From JAWWPY01 sp963822825 (GTDB lineage: Bacteria > Actinomycetota > Actinomycetes > Streptosporangiales > Streptosporangiaceae): DNA of 64,000 nucleotides. The position numbers and the translations under genes are program-made. Position 1 is the first letter of the stretch; each line of letters opens with the position of its first letter. Shown here piece after piece: positions 52,241-60,748 of the stretch. The stretch lies in the NCBI GenBank assembly GCA_963822825.1, contig CAWGIW010000015.1:186001-250000 (forward strand), given 5' to 3'. The notes below the pieces were generated by a model. That model saw only the letters and a list, made by a program, of their open reading frames with translations, did not search any database and was not told the origin of the DNA.

Positions 52241-54634
52241 ATGGGCTATCCGGGTGATGAGGGCATCGGCCCGCCACCGGACAGTCGGCCGGAGCGACCG
52301 TCGCGACGCCGGCCGTCGCCGGTGCAGCCGACCGGGGAAGCGCTGCCCGCAGGAGCGGAGGGACCGGAATACGCCCGGCCGCCCGAATACGCACCGCCAT
52401 CCGCAAACGCACGGCCGTCCGCATACGAGCCATCCACATATGGACCGCCGCCCGAATACACCGCGCCCTCCCGGGGCGCCGGGCCGTCCTGGGGGACCGA
52501 GCCTCCCGGATACGCGCCGCCGCCCCGCGGTACCCAGCCACGCGGACCCGCTGGGCCGCCCGGGGACACCGCACCCACCTACGCACCGCCGGCCGACGGG
52601 ACCCCGCCGCCCCGGGGCACCGAACCGCCCAGGTACCCGCAGCCGCCGCCGGGATCCGCGCCGCCGCCTCGGGGCACCCAGCCATCGGAAGGCACCCAAC
52701 CGCCGGGGGGCGCCGAGCCCTCCCGGGGCGCCGGTCCGTCTCGAAGTGCCCAGCCGTCCCGGGGCACCGACCCGCCCAGGTACGCGCCGGAGGGCGCCGA
52801 GCCCTCCCGGGGCACCCAGCCACCGGGATCCGCACCGCCGTCCCGGGGCACCCATGCCCGGGCCAGCGTGCCGCCCTCAGCCGCCGAGCCACCCGGCCAC
52901 GGCGGGGCGCCGTCCCGCCGTGGCCGCTCCGGCGGACAGGATCCCGATTCGGGTACTTCCGCTGGGCCGCCCGCACGAGGGCCCCAGCGCGCCGCGCGGC
53001 ATACGCCCGCAGCCCAGGACCGACCGGCCACCCCGGCGGGGATGAAGCCGCTGGCCGCGCCCACCGGCTCCCGGGATGACGTCTGGCGCCGCCCGGCAGG
53101 CAGGCCGGAGCGCGAGATCCAGGGTGGTGTCCAGCCGGGATCGGGGGTGGCCGGGGATCGGCCGGGAGTGGGCGGATCGCTGTGGGACGTGGGGGCGTTT
53201 CCGACCGCGGGCCCGGCTGGCCGGGGGCCATTGCGGGGCTTTCCCCCGGCGCCAGGGGCGCCGGATCCGGTGTATCCGCCTGGGCAGTTCTCGCCCTGGA
53301 ACCCTCCGGCCACGCGCTCGGCCGGGCCCGGCAGCCGCCCCGGCGCAGACTCGTGGCCCGACATTGCTTCCGAGCCGGGGTACTCACTGCTCGCGGTCAG
53401 CGATCCGTCCGCCGACATGACCGCCACGCAGACCTGGGCCGTCCTCGACGCGGACCAGCTGGGCGAGGACTGGACGGGTCCCCCGGCCGACGGCGACGGG
53501 CAGGCGGCCGCCGACGCTGACCTGGCCCAGGGGGTGGCGTACACCCGGGCCGGGGGCCCGGCGCCCCCCTGGGCCGACATCCCGGCTGGTGGCCCTGGGC
53601 CGGGCCCGGCGGGCACCGGGGTGAACGGGCCAGCCGCGGCGGCTGTCACCAGGTCCACGAGGGAATCCCGCCGCGGGGGCCGATCCGCGCGGCACGCCGG
53701 TGACGACGATGAGCCCGGCTCCGGTCCGTGGCTCGAGCCGGACGCGGAGACCCCAGATGCGATAACCACGGGCCGGTTCCCGGCCGTGGAAACCACCGGC
53801 TGGCCTCCAGCCGACGCAGAAACCACGGCCGTCGGCAGGACCGCCGTGGCGCGTGGCGATACCGGAACCCGGGTGGCGCGGGCCGCGGCCCGCGGCCGCA
53901 AGCCACGCAAGCCGCCCAGCCGGGCCCGAATGTGGCTGCTTCCCATCCTGATGGCGCTGGCCGTGGCCGCGTTGGTCACGGTGGCATACCTGCACTTCGT
54001 CAAAGGTCCTGCGACCCGCGCACGGACGTCCGCACCAGTGCGGGCCCCGGCCGCTTCCAGCAGCCCCACAGCGTCCCTCGGGCCTTGGAGGCACATCACC
54101 ACCCGCAGCGAGGATTCCGTTCCGCTCACGCTCGCCGAGCTGTTCCCGGCTCAGTTCTCGTCGGGCGGAACCACCGGCACCAGGACGATCGACCAGGCGG
54201 GTAACGACTGCCTGGCCGCGGTGCTCGGAACGGCGCTCCAGACGGCCGTGCACAAGGCCGGCTGCACGCAGGTGATGCGGGCCAGCTACGTCACCACCAA
54301 TCAGCAGATCATGGGCACGATCGGCGTGCTCAACCTGCTTGACGCCACCTCTGCGCAGCGGGCTGGGCAGGCGACGGGGGCGGCCGAATTCATCGATCAG
54401 CTACCCGCTGCGCACGGGCCCACGCGCAACCTGACCAAGGGAACAGGCCTGGAAGAAGCGGTGTACAAGGGCCATTACCTGATTTTGATCTGGGCTGAGT
54501 TCACCAACCTGCGTTCGCCGACCACGATGGCCGAGAGCACCGCGTTGAAGGCCTTCTCCAACAACCTGGTCAGCGGGACCGCGAACATCAGCCTGACCAG
54601 CCGGATGGTCATTGGGAAAGCGCAGATCCCGTAA
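52241..54634 (+). CDS. Large Pro-rich single-pass membrane protein with extracellular domain
   Basis: A 797-residue protein. Residues 1 to about 300 are disordered, with many variants of PSRGTQPPG/PPRGTEPPG; a second Gly/Pro/Ala-rich half follows with acidic patches (DADQLGEDW). A basic RKPRKPPSRAR stretch precedes one membrane helix (about 567-587, MWLLPILMALAVAALVTVAYLHF), then an extracellular domain of about 200 residues with a cysteine pair in NDCLAAVLGTALQTAVHKAGCTQVMRASYVTTNQQ. The latter resembles conserved actinobacterial surface domains of unknown function and the shorter DUF3558-like gene at 39.6 kb in layout. ATG at 52241; ends convergent with truA, sharing 26 bases. Confidence 0.7.
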   Translation: MGYPGDEGIGPPPDSRPERPSRRRPSPVQPTGEALPAGAEGPEYARPPEYAPPSANARPSAYEPSTYGPPPEYTAPSRGAGPSWGTEPPGYAPPPRGTQPRGPAGPPGDTAPTYAPPADGTPPPRGTEPPRYPQPPPGSAPPPRGTQPSEGTQPPGGAEPSRGAGPSRSAQPSRGTDPPRYAPEGAEPSRGTQPPGSAPPSRGTHARASVPPSAAEPPGHGGAPSRRGRSGGQDPDSGTSAGPPARGPQRAARHTPAAQDRPATPAGMKPLAAPTGSRDDVWRRPAGRPEREIQGGVQPGSGVAGDRPGVGGSLWDVGAFPTAGPAGRGPLRGFPPAPGAPDPVYPPGQFSPWNPPATRSAGPGSRPGADSWPDIASEPGYSLLAVSDPSADMTATQTWAVLDADQLGEDWTGPPADGDGQAAADADLAQGVAYTRAGGPAPPWADIPAGGPGPGPAGTGVNGPAAAAVTRSTRESRRGGRSARHAGDDDEPGSGPWLEPDAETPDAITTGRFPAVETTGWPPADAETTAVGRTAVARGDTGTRVARAAARGRKPRKPPSRARMWLLPILMALAVAALVTVAYLHFVKGPATRARTSAPVRAPAASSSPTASLGPWRHITTRSEDSVPLTLAELFPAQFSSGGTTGTRTIDQAGNDCLAAVLGTALQTAVHKAGCTQVMRASYVTTNQQIMGTIGVLNLLDATSAQRAGQATGAAEFIDQLPAAHGPTRNLTKGTGLEEAVYKGHYLILIWAEFTNLRSPTTMAESTALKAFSNNLVSGTANISLTSRMVIGKAQIP

Positions 54635-55604
54635 CCGCCGGGCCAGCTGGACCGCCAGCGCGCGACGCCTCATCCGGCGGATCGGCCAGGCTCCGAACGC
54701 GACGAGTCGCCTGGGCGCGCCCGGACAGCTGCGCGGGTGACGGGTAGCGGACTTCCTCCAGGCAGAGCCCGTGTGGTGGCACGACCGTCACCCCCGGATC
54801 ACGAACCTGGGCCGCGAGCACCTGGCTCGGCCAGCCGACTGGCTTGCTTCCCTCACCGACCTTGAGCAGGGCGCCCACCAGCGCCCGCACCATGTTGTGG
54901 CAGAACGCATCGGCAACGATGGTCGCCGTGGCGACCGATGGAGATATCCGCGCCCACTCCAGGCGCAGCACTTCCCGTACCGTCGTAGCCCCGGCGCGGC
55001 GGCGGCAGAAGGCAGCGAAATCATGCTCTCCTGTACAGGCCCCAGCCGCCTCGTTCATCGCTCCGACATCGATCCGGTGCCGATACCACAGGGTGTCGTG
55101 CCTGCGCAGCGGCTCCGCTGCCACGAGGTCGTCGCAGACCCGGTAGGAGTACCGCCGCCACAGAGCGGAGAACCGGGCGTCGAACCCGTCCGGGGCCGGC
55201 CTGATCGCGTGCGCCCGGATGTCCGGCGGAAGCAGCCGGGACAGCCTGCGCGCCGCGGCGGGACCTGTCCGCTCCCAGGCATCGGCAGGCACGTCGACGT
55301 GGGTTACCTGGCCGCGAGCGTGGACCCCGGCGTCGGTCCGGCCGGCCACTGTGAGGGCCGGTGGCCGGGGCATACCCAGCAGCCGGCCGAGTGCTTGTTC
55401 GACAAGGTCCTGCACGGTCCGCTGACCGGGCTGGCGAGCCCACCCGGAGAAGCCGGACCCGTCGTAAGACAAGTCCAGCCTTAGGCGGGTCGACCCGGGA
55501 TCCGGCGAGCCGTCCGAACCGGCGGCCGGGTCCCGGGTGGCCTGCTCGCTAGCCGTCGGCCCTGTCCGCCGGCTCGGCGCTCGCGCCGGCCGCTGGCTCG
55601 TCAT
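54609..55604 (-). CDS. truA: tRNA pseudouridine synthase A
   Basis: TruA makes pseudouridine at positions 38-40 of tRNAs. RLRLDLSYDGSGFSGWARQPGQRTVQDLVEQAL begins the domain, VAGRTDAGVHARGQVTHVDV contains the catalytic aspartate, FSALWRRYSYRV and FCHNMVRALVGALLKVGEG close it. The start is unclear: no ATG or GTG lies between rplQ's stop and the domain. The ATG at 55604 is in frame but inside rplQ, giving an overlap of 56 bases and 331 residues; a TTG or CTG further down might be used instead. C-terminal 40 residues are extra. Confidence 0.88.
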   Translation of the reverse strand: MTSQRPARAPSRRTGPTASEQATRDPAAGSDGSPDPGSTRLRLDLSYDGSGFSGWARQPGQRTVQDLVEQALGRLLGMPRPPALTVAGRTDAGVHARGQVTHVDVPADAWERTGPAAARRLSRLLPPDIRAHAIRPAPDGFDARFSALWRRYSYRVCDDLVAAEPLRRHDTLWYRHRIDVGAMNEAAGACTGEHDFAAFCRRRAGATTVREVLRLEWARISPSVATATIVADAFCHNMVRALVGALLKVGEGSKPVGWPSQVLAAQVRDPGVTVVPPHGLCLEEVRYPSPAQLSGRAQATRRVRSLADPPDEASRAGGPAGPAVTGSALSQ

Positions 55605-56202
55605 CGGCCGACTCAGCTTCGCCTGCGTCCGCCTCGGCAGTGCTGGCTTCGGCAGGGCCAGCCTCAGCGGTGCTGGCCTCAACAGTCCCAGTCTCGTCCA
55701 CCGCGGTGCCGGCATCCTCCTCGGCGGCAGCCGGCGTCGCGGCGTCTTCTGCCGTCGTCGCCGGGTCCGGCGCGGCCGCCTTGGGCCGGGCCGTGCGGCC
55801 CGGCTGGGCGCGCCGGGTACGGCGTCGGCGCGGCTTCGCGTCGGCTTCCTCACTGACCAGTTCGATGACCGCCAACGGGGCGTTGTCGCCCTTGCGGGGC
55901 CCGATCTTGGTGATCCGGGTGTATCCGCCCTCACGGGTCACGAACCGTGGCCCGATCTCGGTGAACAGCGTGTGCACCACGCCCTTGTCGGTGACCACGC
56001 TGAGTACCTGGCGGCGCGCGTGCAGGTCACCCCGCTTGGCAAAGGTGATCAGATGCTCAGCGAAGGGCCGCAGCCGACGGGCCCTGGCCTCCGTCGTCGT
56101 GATCTTGCCGTGCTCGAAGAGCGCGGTGGCCAGGTTGGCCAGCATGTGCCGCTGGTGGGCCGAGCTGCCGCCCAGCCGGTGGCCCTTGGTGGGCGTGGGC
56201 AT
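55549..56202 (-). CDS. rplQ: 50S ribosomal protein L17 with long acidic tail
   Basis: The first ~120 residues are normal L17 (LGGSSAHQRHMLANLATALFEHGKITTTEARARRLRPFAEHLITFAKRGD, and GGYTRITKIGPRKGDNAPLAVIELV). Then a basic patch (RRRRTRRAQPGR) and about 75 residues of Ala/Glu/Asp/Thr repeats (TAEAGPAEASTAEADAGEA) make 217 residues, versus about 115-170 in relatives. Such acidic tails are seen in actinobacterial L17 but this one is long. It follows rpoA by 44 bases. Confidence 0.95.
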   Translation of the reverse strand: MPTPTKGHRLGGSSAHQRHMLANLATALFEHGKITTTEARARRLRPFAEHLITFAKRGDLHARRQVLSVVTDKGVVHTLFTEIGPRFVTREGGYTRITKIGPRKGDNAPLAVIELVSEEADAKPRRRRTRRAQPGRTARPKAAAPDPATTAEDAATPAAAEEDAGTAVDETGTVEASTAEAGPAEASTAEADAGEAESADDEPAAGASAEPADRADG

Positions 56203-56246
56203 TGAAAGGTTCTCCTAGGTTCGGCAGGTGAGGCCGTCCGGCCCCG

Positions 56247-57263
56247 TCAGTACTGCTCGGTCTCGACGTAGCTCTCGTCGTCGTCGGCGCCATAGCTGTC
56301 CGCCGCGCTCCCCGGGTCGAATCCGGGCGGGGAGTCCTTGAGCGCGAGCCCCATGTCGGTCAGCTTCTGCTTGACCTCCTCGATCGACTTCGCGCCGAAG
56401 TTGCGGATGTCGAGCAGGTCCTGCTCACTGCGGGCGACAAGCTCGCCCACGGAGTGGATGCCCTCACGCTTCAGGCAGTTGTACGAGCGGACCGTCAGGT
56501 TCAGCTCCTCGATCGGGAGGGCCAGGTCCGCAGCCAGCGCCGCGTCGGTGGGCGACGGGCCGATGTCGATGCCCTCCGCGTCCACGTTCAGCTCGCGGGC
56601 CAGGCCGAAGAGCTCGACCAGGGTCTTGCCCGCGCTCGCCACAGCGTCCCTGGGACGCATCGACGGCTTGGTTTCGACGTCGAGGATGAGCTTGTCGAAG
56701 TCGGTCCGCTGCTCGACACGTGTCGCCTCGACCTTGTAGGTGACCCGCATCACCGGCGAGTAGATCGAGTCGATGGGGACCCGGCCGATCTCCTGCCCGG
56801 GCTGCTTGTTCTGCGCGGCGGACACGTAGCCGCGGCCACGCTCGACCGTGAGCTCCATCTCCAGCTTGCCCTTGCTGTTCAGGGTGGCGATGTGCATTCC
56901 GGGGTTATGCACTTCGACGCCGGCGGGCGGCGCGATGTCCGCCGCGGTGACCTCGCCGGGTCCCTGCTTGCGCAGGTACATCACCACGGGCTCGTCCTGC
57001 TCGGACGAGACGACGAGTTCCTTGAGGTTGAGGATGATGTCGGTGACGTCCTCGGCGACACCCGCCACGGTGGAGAACTCGTGCAGCACGCCTTCGATCC
57101 TGATGCTGGTCACGGCCGCACCCGGGATCGAAGAAAGCAGGGTACGCCGGATCGAGTTCCCGATCGTGTAGCCGAACCCAGGCTCGAGCGGCTCGATCAC
57201 GAACCGCGACCGGAACTCGTTGACCTGCTCTTCGGTGAGAGTTGGACGCTGAGCGATAAGCAT
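56247..57263 (-). CDS. rpoA: DNA-directed RNA polymerase subunit alpha
   Basis: The 338-residue alpha subunit: TLTEEQVNEFRSRFVIEPLEPGFGYTIGNSIRRTLLSSIPGAAVTSIRI (dimer domain), a flexible linker, and the C-terminal domain PIEELNLTVRSYNCLKREGIHSVGELVARSEQDLLDIRNFGAKSIEEVKQKLTDMG that contacts UP elements and activators. A GGGAGAAGGGG signal precedes the ATG at 57263; the longer frame to 57485 is not used. It lies between rpsD and rplQ, as usual. Confidence 0.97.
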   Translation of the reverse strand: MLIAQRPTLTEEQVNEFRSRFVIEPLEPGFGYTIGNSIRRTLLSSIPGAAVTSIRIEGVLHEFSTVAGVAEDVTDIILNLKELVVSSEQDEPVVMYLRKQGPGEVTAADIAPPAGVEVHNPGMHIATLNSKGKLEMELTVERGRGYVSAAQNKQPGQEIGRVPIDSIYSPVMRVTYKVEATRVEQRTDFDKLILDVETKPSMRPRDAVASAGKTLVELFGLARELNVDAEGIDIGPSPTDAALAADLALPIEELNLTVRSYNCLKREGIHSVGELVARSEQDLLDIRNFGAKSIEEVKQKLTDMGLALKDSPPGFDPGSAADSYGADDDESYVETEQY

Positions 57264-57336
57264 TACTACCCCTTCTCCCGCGACGCCCGCTATTTGACGT
57301 CGCGATTCTTTGACGGCAGCCGCCGTCCCCCGCCGC

Positions 57337-57360
57337 GGGCCGCCCGTTGTGCGGCGGCCC
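57337..57360 (-). terminator. Stem-loop in the rpsD-rpoA gap
   Basis: GGGCCGCC (57337-57344) pairs with GGCGGCCC (57353-57360) over 8 bases. It lies just past the rpsD stop within the ribosomal operon. With no T-run, a partial terminator or mRNA end-stabilising structure that lets rpoA be tuned separately is possible. Confidence 0.5.
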
Positions 57361-57370
57361 CGGCAGGCGG

Positions 57371-57997
57371 TTACTTCGAGTACAGCTCCACGATGAGCTG
57401 CTCCTGCACCTGCGTGTCGATCTGAGCCCGGACCGGGAGCGTGTGCACCAGGACACGCATCTTGTCCGGGATCACCTCGAGCCACGCGGGCGTCTGGCGC
57501 TCGCCGACCTCGGCCCGGGCCACCACGAACGGCGTCATCTCGACGGACTTGGGTGTCACTTCGACGATGTCGCTCTCGCTGACCCGGTAGGACGGAATGT
57601 CCACCTTCTTGCCATTGACCAGGAAGTGGCCGTGCGTTACCAGCTGGCGGGCCATGTCCCGGCTCTTCGCGAAGCCGGCCCGGTAGACCACGTTGTCCAA
57701 GCGGCTCTCCAGGATCTGGAGCAGGTTCTCACCGGTCTTGCCGCGCTTGCGCGTGGCCTCCTCGTAGTAGCCATGGAACTGGCGCTCGAGGATCCCGTAG
57801 ACCCGGCGTGCCTTCTGCTTCTCCCTGATCTGGAGCAGGTACTCGCTCTCCTTCGGCCGGTTCCGGCCGTGCTCACCCGGTGGGTAAGGCCGGATCTCAA
57901 TGGGGCACTTGGGCGAATCGCACTTGGACCCCTTCAGGAAGAGCTTCATCTTCTCGCGGCGGCAGAGCTTGCAGTCCGCGCCCGTGTATCGAGCCAT
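57371..57997 (-). CDS. rpsD: 30S ribosomal protein S4
   Basis: A 208-residue primary 16S rRNA binder. MARYTGADCKLCRREKMKLF and SKCDSPKCPIEIRP carry four cysteines (9, 12, 26, 31), so this is the zinc-binding (C+) form; the S4 RNA-binding domain follows (LESRLDNVVYRAGFAKSRDMARQLVTHGHFLVNGKKVDIPSYRV). In E. coli S4 represses the alpha operon. GAGGAG precedes the ATG at 57997; 15 bases separate it from rpsK. Confidence 0.97.
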   Translation of the reverse strand: MARYTGADCKLCRREKMKLFLKGSKCDSPKCPIEIRPYPPGEHGRNRPKESEYLLQIREKQKARRVYGILERQFHGYYEEATRKRGKTGENLLQILESRLDNVVYRAGFAKSRDMARQLVTHGHFLVNGKKVDIPSYRVSESDIVEVTPKSVEMTPFVVARAEVGERQTPAWLEVIPDKMRVLVHTLPVRAQIDTQVQEQLIVELYSK

Positions 57998-58012
57998 CTG
58001 TCGCTTTACTCC

Positions 58013-58414
58013 TCAGACCCGGCGCCGCTTCGGCGGGCGGCAGCCATTGTGCGGAACCGGGGTGACGTCCTGGATGGATCCCACCTCAAGACCGGTCGCC
58101 TGCAGCGACCGGATGGCGGTCTCCCGGCCAGAGCCAGGGCCCTTGACGAACACGTCGACTTTGCGCATCCCGTGCTCCATGGCACGCCGCGCGGCCGCCT
58201 CGGCCGCCATCTGCGCGGCGAACGGCGTCGACTTGCGCGACCCCTTGAAGCCGACCTGGCCCGAGGACGCCCACGAAATGACGTTGCCGATCGGGTCGGT
58301 GATCGAGACGATCGTGTTGTTGAACGTGCTCCTGATGTGGGCGTGCCCGTGAGCGACGTTCTTCCGTTCTTTGCGGCGGACCTTCTTGGCGCCGGTACGG
58401 CTCTTCGGAGGCAT
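58013..58414 (-). CDS. rpsK: 30S ribosomal protein S11
   Basis: A 133-residue platform protein: basic N-terminus KSRTGAKKVRRKERKNVAHGHAHIRSTFNNTIVSITDPIGNVISWASSGQVGFKGSRKSTPFAAQMAAEAAAR and the C-terminal VTPVPHNGCRPPKRRRV. GGGAGCAG stands before the ATG. It lies between rpsM (48 bases away) and rpsD. Confidence 0.97.
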   Translation of the reverse strand: MPPKSRTGAKKVRRKERKNVAHGHAHIRSTFNNTIVSITDPIGNVISWASSGQVGFKGSRKSTPFAAQMAAEAAARRAMEHGMRKVDVFVKGPGSGRETAIRSLQATGLEVGSIQDVTPVPHNGCRPPKRRRV

Positions 58415-58462
58415 CTGCTCCCTGCTCCTGGAGGTGGTCGGATCGCGGTGTGGAGCCGCGAA

Positions 58463-58843
58463 CTACTTCTTCCCGGCCTTCTTCTTGCCGGCCACTGTCT
58501 TCTTCCTGCCCTTGCGGGTACGAGCGTTCGTCTGGGTGCGCTGGCCGTGCACCGGCAGCCCGCGCCGGTGCCGGATTCCCTGGTAGCACCCGATCTCCAC
58601 CTTGCGGCGGATGTCGGCCTGCACCTCGCGGCGCAGGTCTCCTTCTACCTTGTAGGTAGCCTCGATCCAGTCACGGAGGCGGACGAGCTCGTCGTCTCCC
58701 AGATCGTGGACCCGCGTATCGCCGTTCACGCCCGTCGCTTCCAGCGTCTGGAGCGCGCGGGTACGGCCGATCCCGTAGACATACGTAAGAGCGACCTCCA
58801 GGCGCTTTTCGCGGGGGAGGTCAACACCAACCAGTCGGGCCAT
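58463..58843 (-). CDS. rpsM: 30S ribosomal protein S13
   Basis: A 126-residue head protein: MARLVGVDLPREKRLEVALTYVYGIGRTRALQTLEATGV, RLRDWIEATYKVEGDLRREVQADIRRKVEIGCYQGIRHRRGLPVHGQRTQTNARTRKGRKKTVAGKKKAGKK. The basic tail contacts tRNA in the P site. AAGGAG lies 12 bases before the ATG, rather far. A 159-base gap with strong hairpins separates it from rpmJ. Confidence 0.97.
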   Translation of the reverse strand: MARLVGVDLPREKRLEVALTYVYGIGRTRALQTLEATGVNGDTRVHDLGDDELVRLRDWIEATYKVEGDLRREVQADIRRKVEIGCYQGIRHRRGLPVHGQRTQTNARTRKGRKKTVAGKKKAGKK

Positions 58844-58888
58844 CTGCGGGCAGTTCTCCTTCGTGTCGAGGAGGTCGTGCGCGCCGCC

Positions 58889-58960
58889 CCCTACCCCTGC
58901 CCGGGTAGGGCCCCGGCCTCCTACCGGGGGTGGCCCGCGTCGGCTCGTGGCCGACGCGGG
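58889..58960 (-). promoter_or_regulatory. Three stacked hairpins upstream of rpsM
   Basis: Between rpmJ and rpsM: CCCTACCC/GGGTAGGG (58889-58896 and 58903-58910), CCCCGG/CCGGGG (58911-58916 and 58924-58929), and a perfect 11-base stem CCCGCGTCGGC/GCCGACGCGGG (58934-58944 and 58950-58960) with a 5-base loop. It is placed where E. coli has the S4-repressed alpha-operon leader. A ribosomal-protein-binding leader, or a terminator of the infA-rpmJ part, are both possible. Confidence 0.6.
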
Positions 58961-59002
58961 ATGCGGTGCGCGTCTGTCGTCACGCCATGGCCTGCTGGCG
59001 CA

Positions 59003-59116
59003 TCAGCCCTGGCGCTGCTTGTGCCGCGGGTCAGAACAGATGACCATTACCCGGCCATGCCGCCTGATGACCCGGCACTTGCTGCAGATCTTCTTCACAC
59101 TCGGCTTAACCTTCAT
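59003..59116 (-). CDS. rpmJ: 50S ribosomal protein L36
   Basis: A 37-residue zinc protein found by reading the minus strand between rpsM and infA: MKVKPSVKKICSKCRVIRRH followed by a tail with VICSDPRHKQRQG. Cys11, Cys14, Cys27 and His32 form the zinc site (C+ form). GGAGGAGG lies 5 bases before the ATG at 59116. Confidence 0.96.
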   Translation of the reverse strand: MKVKPSVKKICSKCRVIRRHGRVMVICSDPRHKQRQG

Positions 59117-59167
59117 CGTGGCCTCCTCCGGAGCCGGGCTACTACGTGCCCCGCGCCGTCAGTCTCG

Positions 59168-59389
59168 TTACTTGTACCTGTAGACAATCCGGCCGCGACT
59201 CAGGTCGTACGGACTCAGTTCCACGACGACCCGGTCATCGGGCAGGATACGGATGTAGTGCATCCGCATCTTCCCGCTGATGTGGGCGAGGACCTTGTGC
59301 CCGTTGTCTAGCTCCACCCGGAAGAAGGCATTGGGAAGTGATTCAATGATCTTGCCCTCGATCTCGATGGCGCCGTCCTTCTTGGGCAT
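59168..59389 (-). CDS. infA: Translation initiation factor IF-1
   Basis: A 73-residue OB-fold factor that binds the A site during initiation: KKDGAIEIEGKIIESLPNAFFRVELDNGHKVLAHISGKMRMHYIRILPDDRVVVELSPYDLSRGRIVYRYK, spaced as in the family. GGAGG lies only two bases before the ATG at 59389, a short spacing. rpmJ follows by 51 bases. Its upstream region is the ~650-base gap described below. Confidence 0.97.
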   Translation of the reverse strand: MPKKDGAIEIEGKIIESLPNAFFRVELDNGHKVLAHISGKMRMHYIRILPDDRVVVELSPYDLSRGRIVYRYK

Positions 59390-60040
59390 ATCCTCCGCGC
59401 TTCGCTGTCAGGCCCGCTGGCTTCGTGCTAGCAGGGGCGTTGTTTACTGATCGTGCCGTGCTTGTCGTGCGTAACGGTCGTGAGACTCCCCCACGACCCG
59501 GTTCATGCTCGTGCGCGCTGGTCGGATACGTGAGGCCCTCCCATAGGGACTGCCCCCTGCGCATCCGGCGAAAGCCATGCATGCAGCAGTTCACGGGCCG
59601 CAGCAGATTCTACGCGACCCCGCACGACAATGCGAACTCTGGCGAGGCCCGGAACATTCCCGTGACATCCACCAAAGTAGCCGCGGTCATGGGGACAACG
59701 GCGAGATCTACACCCATCCTAGTCCCGGCCAGCACCCGCCGTTACCACCGCGCCAGGACACACCGCGCGATTCCATGATCACGGATGAATTGCGCAGCGG
59801 TACCGCCGCCCGGATCTCATGATCATCTCGACTCTTCATCTCGACTTTCCACGCGCTCGGTGACGCAAACCAGGACGAACCGGACGTGATTTTGGTCGTG
59901 CCGCGTGGAAAGTCGCGGAGACCCACGCCGAAGGGCCAAGGAGGGAGGGGTTAGCCACGGTCGGCGTCGTGCTGGTGGCCGCAACGGTGGTTATGCGGGC
60001 CAGGCCAGGCCGGCGGCACAGCGGCGGCCGGGGTTATGCG
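59390..60040. other. Gene-free stretch upstream of infA
   Basis: No supported gene; open frames here have no family-like sequence. It must contain the infA promoter, though I cannot place it. The far part holds a hairpin with 14-base arms (listed separately) and a Gly/Arg-type low-complexity stretch rich in gcgggccaggcc, which joins the decayed end of the DUF1707 gene. Confidence 0.5.
59842..59915. terminator. Inverted repeat upstream of infA
   Basis: CGACTTTCCACGCG (59842-59855) and CGCGTGGAAAGTCG (59902-59915), a perfect 14-base match around a 46-base loop. On the minus strand it lies after the map/DUF1707 end and before infA. It may close the secY-adk-map transcript. Confidence 0.55.
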
Positions 60041-60429
60041 GGCCAGGCCAGGACGGCGGCCGGGGTTACGCGGCTAGCCGCGGCCTGGATCGTCCCAGTC
60101 GCTGTGGCCGTGGGTATGGCCACGGCGGCCGGGGTGGTTCGGGTCCGGGCCGTGACGGCGCTCCGGCCGCGGTTACGGTCGCGGCCGGGATCCGGGCCAA
60201 GGTGGCGGTCGAACCCGGCGGCGCTGCGGCCGCCTGGGCCATGACCATGGCCGGGAGCGCCCGTGATCCAGCGCCCGAGCATCAGCAGCCCCACGGCCCG
60301 ACGATCCACAGAAACCAGGGATTCGCCAGGCCGGCGCCGGTCACGAGCCAGGCGAAAAGCAGAGGAAGGTGATCGTGAGCCCGCTGCCCCAGGCGGCCGG
60401 CCAGGCCGGGGAGACGACGCCGCCTGAGC

Positions 60430-60735
60430 TCAAATAAGCCAGGGAAGTTTCGGGTCTCCCCCGCCCTGCGCCCCGCCGCCCCGCTCCCCGCCGCCCCGCA
60501 CGCCGCCGCCCCGCTCCCGGCGCAGCGAGGCGTCCGGAAGCTGATACAAGTCGATATGGGGCAGGTCCGCCATCAGAGCGTCGAGTTCCCCCATGGTCTT
60601 GGCCGCATAGACCTGGTCGAGGCGCTCGTTGAACTCCTCGAGGTTGAGCCGGCCCGCCGCGTGATGCTCACGCAGCAGGGCCGCGGTCCGGTCGCGGTCC
60701 TGGTCGGAGGCACGGATCTTCGGGTCGCTTGGCAT
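60430..60735 (-). pseudogene. DUF1707 (SHOCT-like) protein whose membrane tail is frameshifted
   Basis: The N-terminal ~70 residues are the DUF1707 domain: DPKIRASDQDRDRTAALLREHHAAGRLNLEEFNERLDQVYAAKTMGELDALMADLPHIDL, spaced as in the family. The frame then passes a Gly/Arg stretch and stops at 60430. Beyond the stop, on the same strand, the usual membrane part can be read in pieces of other frames: AAWGSGLTITFL, then LLFAWLVTGAGLANPWFLWIVGPW, then GLLMLGRWITGAPGHGHGPGG, down to about 60230. So the original gene was longer and had two helices. ATG at 60735, with GAGGAG upstream, 13 bases after map. Confidence 0.7.
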
Positions 60736-60748
60736 CGGCTGACGCTCC

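Noticed and set aside
59905..60372. Gly/Arg-rich 155-codon plus-strand frame
   Set aside because: Low complexity and antisense to the decayed DUF1707 tail, which reads better on the minus strand.
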